64,000 nucleotides of DNA, from contig NZ_CP046052.1 of assembly GCF_004802635.2 (NCBI RefSeq), positions 1 through 64,000 on the forward strand. The letters run 5' to 3'. Within the stretch, counting starts at the first letter, position 1; each line of letters starts with the position of its first letter. This DNA comes from Methylocystis heyeri. GTDB taxonomy: Bacteria; Pseudomonadota; Alphaproteobacteria; Rhizobiales; Beijerinckiaceae. The translations under genes and the position numbers were made by a program. Positions 1-8,439 of this stretch are shown here, one piece after another. The notes beneath the pieces were generated by a model. That model searched no databases. It worked only from the letters and a program-made list of their open reading frames with translations, and had not been told where the DNA came from.

Positions 1-1494
1 ATGTCCAATTCCAAAATGCTGACCGCCGCCGATTTCACGGATGAAGATATGCAACGTTGGGAACGGGTGCGCACGCGTTTGCGCGCCGAACTCGGAGACG
101 CGATCTATGGCTCGTGGTTTACGCGGCTGGAGCTCGATCGAGTCGAGAACAACAGCGTACACCTCACCGTGCCGACGAAGTTTCTTCGCAGCTGGATGCA
201 AACCCACTATCTGGATCGCATCAAGGCCCGGGTCGCCCATGAATTCTCCATGGATCGCGTGACGATCGAGCTGCGCTCTCCAAGCAGGAAAGCGAAATTG
301 CGCGATGCCGGCGCCGCAGCCGATCGGCCCGCCGAGACTTCGCAGCCTTCGTTTCTCGAGCAGAAAGCGCCGCCGGTTTCCGCGCCGCCCTCGGCGCAGC
401 GTCGCCCGACGTCAAAAGCCGCGCCGCGGTCGGAGGCGGAGACCGTCGTCGGCTCTCCGCTGGACCGCCGGTTGACGTTTTCGACCTTCCTCATCGGCCC
501 GCCGAACCAACTCGCCTATGCGGCGGCGTGCAGGGTCGTCGAATCTCGCGGCCCGGATTGCGCGCCGCTGTTCAATCCCTTCTACACCCACGCGGCGGTC
601 GGACTCGGGAAGACCCATCTGCTCCAGGCCATGGCGCATGCGGCGTCGGAGAACAAACGTCGCGTCGTCTATCTGACCGCCGAAAAGTTCATGAGCGGCT
701 TCGTTTCCTCGCTGACCGCCCAGACAGCGATCGCGTTCAAGGAAAACCTGCGTTCGATCGACATGCTCATCATCGACGACGTCCAGTTCCTCCAAGGCAA
801 ATCGATCCAGCAGGAATTCTGCCATACCTTGAACGCGCTGATCGACGCGGGGCGGCAGGTCGTGGTGGCGGCGGATCGGCCGCCCGCCGAACTCGAAACG
901 CTCGACGAAAGAGTTCTCTCGCGCTTCAAGGGCGGTCTTTGCGTCGACATCGGTCCGCTCGACGAAACGCTGCGCACCAAGATATTGGAAGCGCGAATCG
1001 AGGCGGCGAGAGAAAGCCAGGGCAATTTTTCCGTGCCGCCGGAAGTCGTCGCCTATGTCGCGCGAACGATCGCCACAAACGGGCGCGATCTCGAAGGCGC
1101 CGTCAATCGCCTGTTGGCGCATTCGACCTTGAACGGCGCGCCCATATGTCTCGCAACTGCGGAGACGGCGATACGCGACCTGGTGCGGACGCAGGAGCCG
1201 AAGCGGGTCAAGATCGACGACATTCAAAAGCTGGTGGCGAGCCATTACAACATCACCCGCGCCGACATCCTTTCTTCGCGCCGCACCGCCAATGTCGTGC
1301 GGCCGCGGCAGATCGCGATGTATCTTTCCAAGATGCTCACGCTGCGATCCCTGCCGGAAATCGGGCGGCGTTTCGGCGGGCGCGATCACACCACGGTGCT
1401 GCATGCGGTTCGCAAGATCGAGGAGCTCGCCGCGAAGGATCAGTCCCTGGTCGAGGTGATCGATTTGCTCAAGCGAATCCTGACGGAGCAATAA
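1..1494 (+). CDS. dnaA: Chromosomal replication initiator DnaA
   Basis: This 497-residue protein is the replication initiator that binds and opens the chromosome origin. The N-terminal oligomerisation domain (about residues 15-95) is followed by a variable Pro/Ala-rich linker (about 100-150). The AAA+ domain carries Walker A GLGKT (201-205) and Walker B IIDD (257-260). The C-terminal DNA-binding domain has the DnaA signature around RDHTT (461-465). The first Gly of the classical P-loop is Ala, which I recall as usual in alphaproteobacterial DnaA. The gene starts at base 1, so its promoter and ribosome binding site lie outside the window. It converges on the next gene. Confidence 0.97.
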   Translation: MSNSKMLTAADFTDEDMQRWERVRTRLRAELGDAIYGSWFTRLELDRVENNSVHLTVPTKFLRSWMQTHYLDRIKARVAHEFSMDRVTIELRSPSRKAKLRDAGAAADRPAETSQPSFLEQKAPPVSAPPSAQRRPTSKAAPRSEAETVVGSPLDRRLTFSTFLIGPPNQLAYAAACRVVESRGPDCAPLFNPFYTHAAVGLGKTHLLQAMAHAASENKRRVVYLTAEKFMSGFVSSLTAQTAIAFKENLRSIDMLIIDDVQFLQGKSIQQEFCHTLNALIDAGRQVVVAADRPPAELETLDERVLSRFKGGLCVDIGPLDETLRTKILEARIEAARESQGNFSVPPEVVAYVARTIATNGRDLEGAVNRLLAHSTLNGAPICLATAETAIRDLVRTQEPKRVKIDDIQKLVASHYNITRADILSSRRTANVVRPRQIAMYLSKMLTLRSLPEIGRRFGGRDHTTVLHAVRKIEELAAKDQSLVEVIDLLKRILTEQ

Positions 1495-1583
1495 AGGGCG
1501 CCACTCGACCCTGCTCGCGGCCGAGAGTTTGCGCGCAGCGACGCGCCGATCCTCGCGGGATTGGCGCGGCTCCTGTCGGCGGC

Positions 1584-2672
1584 TCAGCGGCCGGTCTTCA
1601 CTCTCGTCCAGGCGCGCGTGAACGGCCGTTGCGCCGCAATGTCGGGCGCGGTGACCGCAAATAGCCGTTTCATGATCGTTTCGCCCGGATAGATCCCATT
1701 GTTGCCGGCGATGGAAGGATCGACCAGGGATCGCGACGCGCCGACGCCATTCGCGAAACGAGTGGAGTCGGTGTTGCGCGCGGCGACCTCCGGGCGCATC
1801 AGATAATCGATGAAGAGATGCGCTTCCTCCTTGTGCGGCGCATCCTTGGGAATGGCCAGCGTATCGAGCGTTATCAGCGTTCCTTCCTGGGGAATGACAT
1901 AAGCGATGTCGACGCCGTTTTCCGCCTCCCGGGCGCGGGCGCGGGCCTGGAAACTGTCGCCCGACCATCCGATCGCAAGGCAGATGTCGCCATTGGCGAG
2001 CGCGTTTATATATTCCGAGGAATGGAATTTTTTCACGTAGCGGCGCAGGCCCGCGAGATGTTCCTCGGCGCGCTTGATGTCCTCGGGGCTTTTGGAGTTT
2101 GGATTGAGCTTGAGGTAGTTCAAAGTGATTGAAAAAATATCTTCCGGGCTGTCGAGCATATAGACGCCGCAGTCCGCGAATTTTTTCAAATTCTCTGGCT
2201 TTAGAACCTGTTCCCAGCTGGTGATGGGCTTGTCGCCGATGCGCTCCCTGATCTTGGCCGTGTTGTAGGCGACGCCTGTCGTGTACCACATATAGTCGAC
2301 GGCATATTGGGCGCCGGGATCGTAGCGCAGCAACTTCTCGGCAATCTCCGGCCAGAGATTTTTGGCGTTGGGCAGCCTGGCTTTATCGAGAGGCTGCAGA
2401 ACGCCCGCGGCGATTTCCCGCGCCAGGAAGGTCGCGGAAGGGACGACGACATCATAGCCCGTCGAGCCGGCGAGAAGGCGTGTCTCAAGAATTTCGTTGG
2501 AATCATATGTGTCGTAGACGACCTTGACGCCGGTCTCGCGGGTGAAATCGTCGAGCGTCTTGGGGTCGATGTAATCGCTCCAATTGAAGACGTTCACGAC
2601 GCGCTCGGCGGCGGTGGCGGAGCCTGCGAAAGCCACGCTGGCGAGCAGCAACGCCGTCAGGGTTTTTTTCAT
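1584..2672 (-). CDS. Polyamine-type ABC transporter substrate-binding protein (PotF/PotD-like)
   Basis: The 362-residue product is a periplasmic solute-binding protein of the spermidine/putrescine type, expected to deliver a polyamine or similar cation to an ABC importer. It starts MKKTLTALLLASVAFAGSA, a clear Sec signal peptide, and the mature protein begins with VVNVFNWSDYID, the usual opening of PotF/PotD proteins. I chose the ATG at 2672 over the longer frame because the signal peptide begins there. No permease or ATPase gene is adjacent, so its transporter partners must be elsewhere. It is divergent from mmcB and convergent with dnaA. The exact ligand cannot be read from the sequence. 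Confidence 0.9.
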   Translation of the reverse strand: MKKTLTALLLASVAFAGSATAAERVVNVFNWSDYIDPKTLDDFTRETGVKVVYDTYDSNEILETRLLAGSTGYDVVVPSATFLAREIAAGVLQPLDKARLPNAKNLWPEIAEKLLRYDPGAQYAVDYMWYTTGVAYNTAKIRERIGDKPITSWEQVLKPENLKKFADCGVYMLDSPEDIFSITLNYLKLNPNSKSPEDIKRAEEHLAGLRRYVKKFHSSEYINALANGDICLAIGWSGDSFQARARAREAENGVDIAYVIPQEGTLITLDTLAIPKDAPHKEEAHLFIDYLMRPEVAARNTDSTRFANGVGASRSLVDPSIAGNNGIYPGETIMKRLFAVTAPDIAAQRPFTRAWTRVKTGR

Positions 2673-2784
2673 GCCGGATGGCCTCGTCGAAACCGGTCGA
2701 CTTCGACCGCTCAAAAAAGGGCGCCGCATATGCTTGTAAGCGGCGTCGCGATGCCGGATCATAATCCAAAAGGGAACTGGCCGC

Positions 2785-3243
2785 ATGTCCGTCGCGCAGC
2801 CTCACGCCGCCCAACCCGGCGCCCGGCCGGATCTTACCCGCGACGTCACCCGCGGCGCTCACAGGCTATTGCGCGCCCTGGGCTACTCCGTGCTCGAAGA
2901 GTTCCCCTTGCCGAACGGCCGCAGGGCGGATCTCGTGGCTCTCGCCAGGGACGGCTCCCTCCGCATCGTCGAAGTGAAATCCTCCCTGGCCGATTTTCGG
3001 TCGGACGACAAATGGACGCATTATCTCGGCTTTTGCGACCGGTTCTATTTCGCGATTCCGCTCGCCTTGCCGACCGGACATTTTCCCGGCGAGGCCGGCC
3101 TGATCCTCGCCGACGCGCATGGGGCGATGATGGAGCGGGAATCGCCGGCGCGGGCGATCGCCGCGGCGACCCGCCGGTCGATGCTGATACGCTTCGGCTC
3201 TCTGGCCGCGGATCGGCTGAGCAATGCGCTCGCCGCGCGGTGA
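2785..3243 (+). CDS. mmcB: MmcB family DNA repair protein
   Basis: This is a 152-residue protein of the alphaproteobacterial MmcB family, linked in Caulobacter to tolerance of mitomycin C damage. The stretch GRRADLVAL followed by RIVEVKSSLADF gives the D...ExK arrangement of a PD-(D/E)XK nuclease fold, so a nuclease-like role in DNA repair is likely. The family's WTHYLGFCDRFYFAIP segment follows. The ATG at 2785 is preceded by AAGGGA. It stands alone, divergent from the binding-protein gene. Assignment to the family is secure; the biochemical activity is inferred. Confidence 0.88.
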   Translation: MSVAQPHAAQPGARPDLTRDVTRGAHRLLRALGYSVLEEFPLPNGRRADLVALARDGSLRIVEVKSSLADFRSDDKWTHYLGFCDRFYFAIPLALPTGHFPGEAGLILADAHGAMMERESPARAIAAATRRSMLIRFGSLAADRLSNALAAR

Positions 3244-3368
3244 GGCGGCTTCGCGCCAACTATGCGCTAACCACGCCAGAACGAGCGCCTTGACCTGAGG
3301 CCATCCATGCGCAGGCTGGAGCGTTTCCAGCCGCAGGATGCCGGTTCCGCGTTGGAAGCGCGTTAAAA

Positions 3369-3413
3369 TAAAAGCTTAGAGGACTTTCTTAGACTGCGCA
3401 TTCAAAGCTTTTA
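3369..3413. repeat. Inverted repeat upstream of the duplicated-half protein
   Basis: TAAAAGCTT (3369-3377) and AAGCTTTTA (3405-3413) form a perfect 9-base inverted repeat 27 bases apart. It ends 17 bases before the ATG at 3431. It could be an operator or a leader hairpin; there is no further evidence. Confidence 0.35.
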
Positions 3414-3430
3414 GGCGAGATTCATTGACG

Positions 3431-4903
3431 ATGGTCACGAAAGAAGATTTTCTCGCTGAGGGCCGCGTGCGTTACGGGCGCGCCAATCCCGAGCGGATCG
3501 AGAGCGAGCTCTACGAACTGATCATCGCCAAGGACTGGAGCGCCTGGTCGGCCAAGGAAGAGTTCAAGGACGATCGCGCGAACTGGGGCTGCGGGGGCGA
3601 GGTCGTCTCGGCGCGGCGCGTGACCGAATTCCCGCCGGTCTGGACCTTTCAACGCTTCGGCATGAGCCGCACGGAACTCTCCGACGGCCGCATCGTGTTC
3701 ACCGGCGGCGAGCACGAGGATTATTACGACCCGGATTTTTGCATCTACAACGACGTCATCGTGAGGCATCCGGACGGTCGTCACGAATTTTTCTTTTACA
3801 AGCTGTGGGATTTTCCGCCGACTGATTTCCACAGCGCGACGCTGGTCGGCGAAGAGATTATCGTCGTCGGTTCGCTCAGCTATCAGGACTTGCGGCGCAT
3901 CGGCGAGACGCAGGTCTATGCCCTCGATACGACCAGTTTCGCCATGCGCAAGGTAAGGACGTCGGGGGCAGCGCCGGGGTGGATCTCGCGCCATTACGCC
4001 GACCCTGTAGGCGACAGCGTCGTGCTGTGGGGCGGCGAAATATTCGGCGCCTCCGGCAAGTTGGTCTCCAACCAGGAGATCTTCGAGCTCGATCTCAAAT
4101 CGTGCCTCTGGCGCAAGCGCGCGATCGGCGACGAGGCGCTGTTTCCGGTCTCGTCCTCCGACTATCTGTTGCATAAAACGCCGCGCTACGGATGCGCCAA
4201 TCCCGAGCGCGTCACAAACCCGTTCTGGCTGGAGATGGCGCGGCGCAACTGGCCTCCAAAACAGGCGCGGCTGCATTTTGGCGACTTCCTTCCTCCGGAA
4301 CCGCAGGTCGAGCGCCCAAAGTTCGGCTCGCCTGAATATCCCCTGGGCGAGGACAAGGAGGCCGAAGCCAAGCGCAACGAAGCTATTCTCGCCTATGTGC
4401 TGGCTTGCCAAGTCGCCGGCCCGCGGGAAAACAAAGTCTGGACCGCCTTGCGCGATGAAATGGCTGTGGTCCGCCGCGCCGATGGTTCGGTTTTCTCGAT
4501 CGCCGGCCAGCTCAAGGCCTATGGCGCCGAAGCGTTAGACGAATGGAGCTACAACGACATCATCATTCGATGCCCCGACGGCGCGGTCGAAATCTACGCC
4601 TATCGGCTAGAGGATTTTCCGACCGCCTGGGCGCTCTGCGCAATGGAGGCCGAGGGCGCGATCTGGATCTTTGCGAGCGGCCTCAAGAGCGAAGCCGGTC
4701 CGCTGATGGCGATTCTGCGCCTCGACCCCGAGACGATGGCGATGACTCGCATTTGGGAAGAGCCGCCGGTTCGAGTCATCACTTCGTCCGAGACGACGAC
4801 GCTCGAGCAAGGCCGCATCGTCTTCGCGACTTCCTTCGAGCCCGGGCCGGAGCCGCGGGTGAGCTTCGATCCGCGGGAGTTGAGCTGGCGTTTGGAGCCT
4901 TGA
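3431..4903 (+). CDS. Uncharacterised protein built of two homologous halves
   Basis: I do not recognise this 490-residue protein. It has no signal peptide or membrane segment. It looks like an internal duplication: RYGRANPER (14-22) recurs as RYGCANPER (252-260), and YNDVIVRHPDG (106-116) recurs as YNDIIIRCPDG (374-384), each followed by a Tyr/Phe-rich strand and a 'DFP' motif (127-129 and 395-397). Many short beta-strand-like stretches with Gly-Gly turns (GGEHEDYYD, LWGGEIFG) suggest a beta-propeller or kelch-like fold. The ATG at 3431 is preferred over the TTG six bases upstream; the ribosome binding site is weak. It is flanked by mmcB and regA and is probably a single-gene transcript. Function unknown. 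Confidence 0.75.
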   Translation: MVTKEDFLAEGRVRYGRANPERIESELYELIIAKDWSAWSAKEEFKDDRANWGCGGEVVSARRVTEFPPVWTFQRFGMSRTELSDGRIVFTGGEHEDYYDPDFCIYNDVIVRHPDGRHEFFFYKLWDFPPTDFHSATLVGEEIIVVGSLSYQDLRRIGETQVYALDTTSFAMRKVRTSGAAPGWISRHYADPVGDSVVLWGGEIFGASGKLVSNQEIFELDLKSCLWRKRAIGDEALFPVSSSDYLLHKTPRYGCANPERVTNPFWLEMARRNWPPKQARLHFGDFLPPEPQVERPKFGSPEYPLGEDKEAEAKRNEAILAYVLACQVAGPRENKVWTALRDEMAVVRRADGSVFSIAGQLKAYGAEALDEWSYNDIIIRCPDGAVEIYAYRLEDFPTAWALCAMEAEGAIWIFASGLKSEAGPLMAILRLDPETMAMTRIWEEPPVRVITSSETTTLEQGRIVFATSFEPGPEPRVSFDPRELSWRLEP

Positions 4904-4952
4904 GCGGGTCTCGCGCGGCGCGCTGCCGCCGCCGTCCGGCCTCGAAATGCTT

Positions 4953-5558
4953 TTAGCGCGGGGCGCGTTTCGCCAGGATGCGCTGCAACGTGCGCCGGTG
5001 CATGTTCAGCCGCCTCGCGGTTTCGGAGACATTGCGATCGCAGGCTTCGAACACGCGCTGGATATGTTCCCATCTCACGCGGTCGGCCGACATGGTGACG
5101 TCGCCGGTGTCCGGCCGGTCGCTCTGGGTGGCCATCAGCGTGTGGTAGATTTCGTCGGCGTCGGCGGGCTTGGCGAGATAATCGAAGGCCCCGAGCTTCA
5201 CGGCCGTGACCGCTGTGGCGATATTGGCGTAGCCGGTGAGAATCACGCCCCTGGCGTCGGGGCGCTTCGCCTTCAACTGCGAGATGACGTCGAGGCCGTT
5301 GCCGTCTCCGAGCCGCATGTCGATCACCGCGAAGGCGGGCGCGGATTTTTCCAGCGCGGCGAGGCCCTCCGCGACCGATTCGGCGGTGGTCACGGCGAAG
5401 CCGCGCGCTTCCATGGCGCGCCCGAGCCGGTTGAGAAACGGCCTGTCGTCGTCGACGATGAGCAAGGTCAATTCGGAGGGCTCCAGTTCCGCAAAAGGAC
5501 CGTCGTCATCCGTAACCGCCGCGTTTTCGCGGTCAGCGCCGTATTTGTCGTGGGTCAT
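4953..5558 (-). CDS. regA: Redox response regulator RegA/ActR/PrrA family
   Basis: This 201-residue response regulator is the partner of the upstream sensor kinase. In this family the pair controls photosynthesis, nitrogen, hydrogen or carbon metabolism genes in response to redox state. The receiver domain shows the acidic pair in LLIVDDD, phosphoacceptor Asp in FAVIDMRLGDGNG, Thr in ILTGYA and Lys in LAKPAD. After a short linker, the Fis-type helix-turn-helix ends NVSETARRLNMHRRTLQRIL, nearly invariant in RegA/ActR/PrrA. The ATG at 5558 follows AGGGGGAG at a suitable distance, so I reject the 20-residue longer frame. It lies 124 bases after regB on the same strand. Confidence 0.95.
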   Translation of the reverse strand: MTHDKYGADRENAAVTDDDGPFAELEPSELTLLIVDDDRPFLNRLGRAMEARGFAVTTAESVAEGLAALEKSAPAFAVIDMRLGDGNGLDVISQLKAKRPDARGVILTGYANIATAVTAVKLGAFDYLAKPADADEIYHTLMATQSDRPDTGDVTMSADRVRWEHIQRVFEACDRNVSETARRLNMHRRTLQRILAKRAPR

Positions 5559-5682
5559 CTGCGTCAATCTCCCCCTTGACAGGTAGCAACATTCTAACGG
5601 CTTTGATCTCTTGGGCAATGTCCTCGAGCTGGAGCCCGGACGACTGCGCGCGCCAAAAGCGGTTTTGGGCCCGCCGCCCCCG

Positions 5683-7011
5683 CTAGGTCAAGACGCTGGC
5701 TCCACGTTCGAAGGCGCCCCTGGGCCAGCTTATGGTTATGCGGGCTCCGGTTCGCGGAGATTCGATATTGCCTGCCTCGACCGTGGCGCCCGAGCGCTCC
5801 AGCAGGGTTTTGGCGATGAACAGCCCGAGGCCGAGGCCGAGGCCGTTTCCCGGGTCGCCCTTGAGCCGCCGACCGCTGGAATGGCCGCTGAGATAAGGGT
5901 CGCCGAGGCGGTCGAGTATGGCGGGCGCAAAGCCGGGGCCGTCGTCCTCGATAGTGATGATGACGAGGTTGGGCGTCCAGCGCGCCGCGATCTTGACCGT
6001 GGTCTTGGCGAAATCGACCGCGTTCTCGACCAGATTGCCGAGACCATAGAGCAGGCCGGGGTTGCGGGCGCAAATGGGGCTGGGCGCAGGGCCGTCCTTG
6101 ACGACGCTTATCTGCACGCCCTGATCGCGCTGCGGCTCCACGACCTCCTCGATCAGCGTATCGATCACCTGCATATTGAGGACATGCGCCTCATCGGTGC
6201 CGAGCGAAGCGAGTTTTTTCAATATCTCGCGGCAGCGGCGCGCCTCCTGCGCCAGCAGCGCCAGATCCTCCTGCATCGCCGGCGCCGCCGCCGGGGCGGA
6301 TTTCTGCATCTCGTTGATGATCAGCGTGATCGTGGCCAGCGGGGTGCCGAGCTCATGCGCGGCGGCGGCGGCCAGGCCGTCGAGCTGGGTGAGATGTTGC
6401 TCCCGGGCGAGCACGAGCTCCGTCGCCGAGAGAGCCCCCGCGAGCTGGCGCGCCTCGTCGGATACGCGGGCGGCGTAAATGCCGATGAAGGCGGCGCTCA
6501 GCACCAGGGCGGCCCATACGCCCATCCGGTACAGCAGCGGAAACTGCAGCGTTTCGCCGTTTCGCCACGGCAGGGGCTCGTAGTCCACGGTGAGGAAAGT
6601 GGCCGCCGCGATCATCAATATGCCGAGCAACAGCGTCAATTTGCGGGGCAGGGAGACCGCGGAAATCATGACCGGCGCGAGGAACAGCATCGCGAAGCTG
6701 TTTACGACGCCCCCGGTCAGGTAGAGCAGCGCGGCGAGCTGGAGAATGTCGAAGGCGAGCAGGGCGGCCGCTTCGGTGTCGTCCAGGCGGAAGCTGCGGG
6801 GAGTGCCGGCGCGCAGTGCGATATTGAGCGTCGCGGATGTGGCTATGGCGACGAAGCAAAGGCCGATCGGGAAGTCGAACTTCAGATAATAATAGACGTC
6901 GAGCATTGCGATGCTCTGGCCGATGATCGCAATCCATCGGAGCATCACCAGCGTGTCCACCCGCAGGTGGCGCGCCGCCTCGCCGAAATCGTCCTCGATC
7001 CGCTGCGTCAT
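5683..7011 (-). CDS. regB: Redox sensor histidine kinase RegB/ActS/PrrB family
   Basis: The 442-residue membrane kinase is the sensor of the RegB/RegA redox system. The N-terminal half has six hydrophobic segments. Between two of them lies GGVVNSF, at the site of the family's quinone-binding GGXXNPF motif, so the conserved Pro is Ser here. The phosphorylation box reads AAAAHELGTPLATI, and about 40 residues later RRCREILKKL holds the Cys that acts as the redox switch in Rhodobacter RegB. The ATPase domain has N (GNLVENAVDFA) and G (DDGPGF, GLGLGLF) boxes. I start at the ATG at 7011 because the family begins close to there. It is transcribed ahead of regA. Confidence 0.95.
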   Translation of the reverse strand: MTQRIEDDFGEAARHLRVDTLVMLRWIAIIGQSIAMLDVYYYLKFDFPIGLCFVAIATSATLNIALRAGTPRSFRLDDTEAAALLAFDILQLAALLYLTGGVVNSFAMLFLAPVMISAVSLPRKLTLLLGILMIAAATFLTVDYEPLPWRNGETLQFPLLYRMGVWAALVLSAAFIGIYAARVSDEARQLAGALSATELVLAREQHLTQLDGLAAAAAHELGTPLATITLIINEMQKSAPAAAPAMQEDLALLAQEARRCREILKKLASLGTDEAHVLNMQVIDTLIEEVVEPQRDQGVQISVVKDGPAPSPICARNPGLLYGLGNLVENAVDFAKTTVKIAARWTPNLVIITIEDDGPGFAPAILDRLGDPYLSGHSSGRRLKGDPGNGLGLGLGLFIAKTLLERSGATVEAGNIESPRTGARITISWPRGAFERGASVLT

Positions 7012-7135
7012 TTTACGCTCCGAGCAAGCTGATCCGGTCCCTGCGCCTTGTGGGCGCGTTCGAGCGGATGATTCGGTCCGGTCGGAGGGCGCTCGAACGT
7101 TCGAAAACACGGAAATCACGCAAGGTCAAACCGTT

Positions 7136-7185
7136 GGAGCGCATTCCGATCGCAAAGGCCGGCGAAATTCGCCGAAAACGCCCTA
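7136..7185 (+). repeat. Dispersed intergenic repeat, family 1, copy a
   Basis: GGAGCGCATTCCGATCGCAA and the following bases match copies at 14981 and 24028, with related minus-strand copies near 49210 and 50676. The shared core is GCATTCyyATCGCAAAAGCC. It lies between regB and the downstream end of the Sec operon. Confidence 0.55.
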
Positions 7186-8052
7186 AAACCCCATCCGCGC
7201 GGCGCGCCACAGGCGCCATTGCCTGCGCCAGGGGGATGGCGCGGGAAGCGGCTGAAAGGGCTGATAGTCGGACCTCTCCATGCGGTCCAGATACAAGGGA
7301 GCTGCAGCAGCGAACAGCAGCGCCCCTCGCGCGGCCTCGTCGAGCTTCGGCGCCGCGATCCTCGCCGAGTCGAGCTTTTCGCGGGCGAGCGCCCGCAACT
7401 CGGCCAAAGCGGCGCGCAGTCGCCGCGAATCGCGCCCCGCCTCGACATCCTCCGCCGGAACGCCGTGCCGATGTAGGAGATCGGCGGGGAGCAGGGCCCT
7501 TGCGCCGCCCTGCCGCGGCAAGTCCCACAGGACCCTCGTGATTCCCAAGGCTGCGCCGGCGTCCTCGAGAGCAGTGCCCGCATCGGAGCCGAGGGCTTCG
7601 CCGAGGCACAGGGCGCACCAGCGCAAGGGGAGGGCGTCGGCCTTGCCGCAGTAATCCAGCAGCGCCGCCACGGACACGGTCCGGTCGTCGTAGAAGTCGG
7701 CCACCCGGGCGTCGAGAAAGGCCAGGAACTCGCCCGGCTCGAGCCGATTTTGCGAGATCGTGTCGGCGAGCGCGTCGGCCACGGGATGCGCATTGGCCCC
7801 GGAAGCCTGTTCGATCGTATCCGCCCACCAGCGCAAGCGCATTTCGCCCAGAAGGGGCTGGGTCACTTTTTCTCGCGCTTCGGCAATTTCCACCACGAAG
7901 GCGCGAATGGCGTGGAGATGCCTGCGACGGTCGGAGGGAGCAAACAGAGCGGCGAGCCAGGAATCCCGGTCTTTCTCCCGTAGCGTCGTTTCGCAGAGGG
8001 CGTAATGCGCAGAAAGTTCGGATGCGCGCGCCGCGCCGACTGAAAGGGTCAC
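7183..8052 (-). CDS. Squalene/phytoene synthase family protein (NDUFAF6-like)
   Basis: This 289-residue all-helical protein belongs to the trans-isoprenyl diphosphate synthase superfamily, head-to-head branch. It resembles the NDUFAF6 subgroup, which in eukaryotes assists complex I assembly; bacterial members lack a proven reaction. MRLRWWADTIE and LGITRVLWDLPRQ occupy the positions of the two motifs of true synthases, but the double DxxxD pattern is not intact, so classical squalene or phytoene synthesis is doubtful. It starts with GTG at 8052, one base after the stop of the preceding gene, implying translational coupling. It closes the yajC-secDF operon. Confidence 0.85.
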   Translation of the reverse strand: MTLSVGAARASELSAHYALCETTLREKDRDSWLAALFAPSDRRRHLHAIRAFVVEIAEAREKVTQPLLGEMRLRWWADTIEQASGANAHPVADALADTISQNRLEPGEFLAFLDARVADFYDDRTVSVAALLDYCGKADALPLRWCALCLGEALGSDAGTALEDAGAALGITRVLWDLPRQGGARALLPADLLHRHGVPAEDVEAGRDSRRLRAALAELRALAREKLDSARIAAPKLDEAARGALLFAAAAPLYLDRMERSDYQPFQPLPAPSPWRRQWRLWRAARMGF

Positions 8053-8053
8053 G

Positions 8054-8431
8054 TCACACCGCTATCAGCAAGGCCGCTACACGTCTGCCTTCGTCGAGCA
8101 GCATGTTGAACGTGCGCACGGCGGCTCCGGTGGCCATCGTCTCGCAGCCGACGCCCGCGGCCCGCAGCCTGGCCCTGAGAGCGCCGGGCAGCGGCCGCAA
8201 CTCGGCGCCGCTGCCGATGATCAGCAGATCCGGGGGGCCGGACGGATCGGCGATCGCCAGATCGATGACGGCGGCGTCGATCTCCGCCGCCTGCGTGATG
8301 GCGCTCGCCCGGACGCCGGACGGGGTGGCGAGAATCGAGCCGCGGTGCGACATATCGGCGAAGCGGAATCCGCCGCCGCCGTATTCGTCGATCCTGTGTC
8401 GCCCCGGGACGTATCCTTGCTCGCTCGCCAT
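8054..8431 (-). CDS. Mth938-like (DUF498) domain protein
   Basis: This 125-residue protein belongs to the Mth938/NDUFAF3-like family. Typical elements are IDEYGGGGFRF near the N-terminus, PDLLIIGSGAELRPLP in the middle and the C-terminal TGAAVRTFNMLLDEGRRVAALLIAV. Human NDUFAF3 is a complex I assembly factor, and its frequent neighbour here is an NDUFAF6-like protein, which makes a shared role tempting but unproven in bacteria. The ATG at 8431 lies eight bases beyond the secF stop codon. It is in one operon with secDF and the squalene/phytoene synthase-like gene. Confidence 0.88.
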   Translation of the reverse strand: MASEQGYVPGRHRIDEYGGGGFRFADMSHRGSILATPSGVRASAITQAAEIDAAVIDLAIADPSGPPDLLIIGSGAELRPLPGALRARLRAAGVGCETMATGAAVRTFNMLLDEGRRVAALLIAV

Positions 8432-8439
8432 CTGCAGGG

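Noticed and set aside
412-2289. 625-codon open frame on the minus strand across dnaA and the next gene
   Set aside because: It covers dnaA antisense and part of the binding-protein gene in another frame. Arg/His/Gly-rich translation with no motif is the usual shadow of high-GC codon use.
1-3424. Chromosome replication origin near dnaA
   Set aside because: I looked for clusters of TTATCCACA-type DnaA boxes and an AT-rich unwinding region in the first few kilobases and saw none; in this group oriC is often not next to dnaA.
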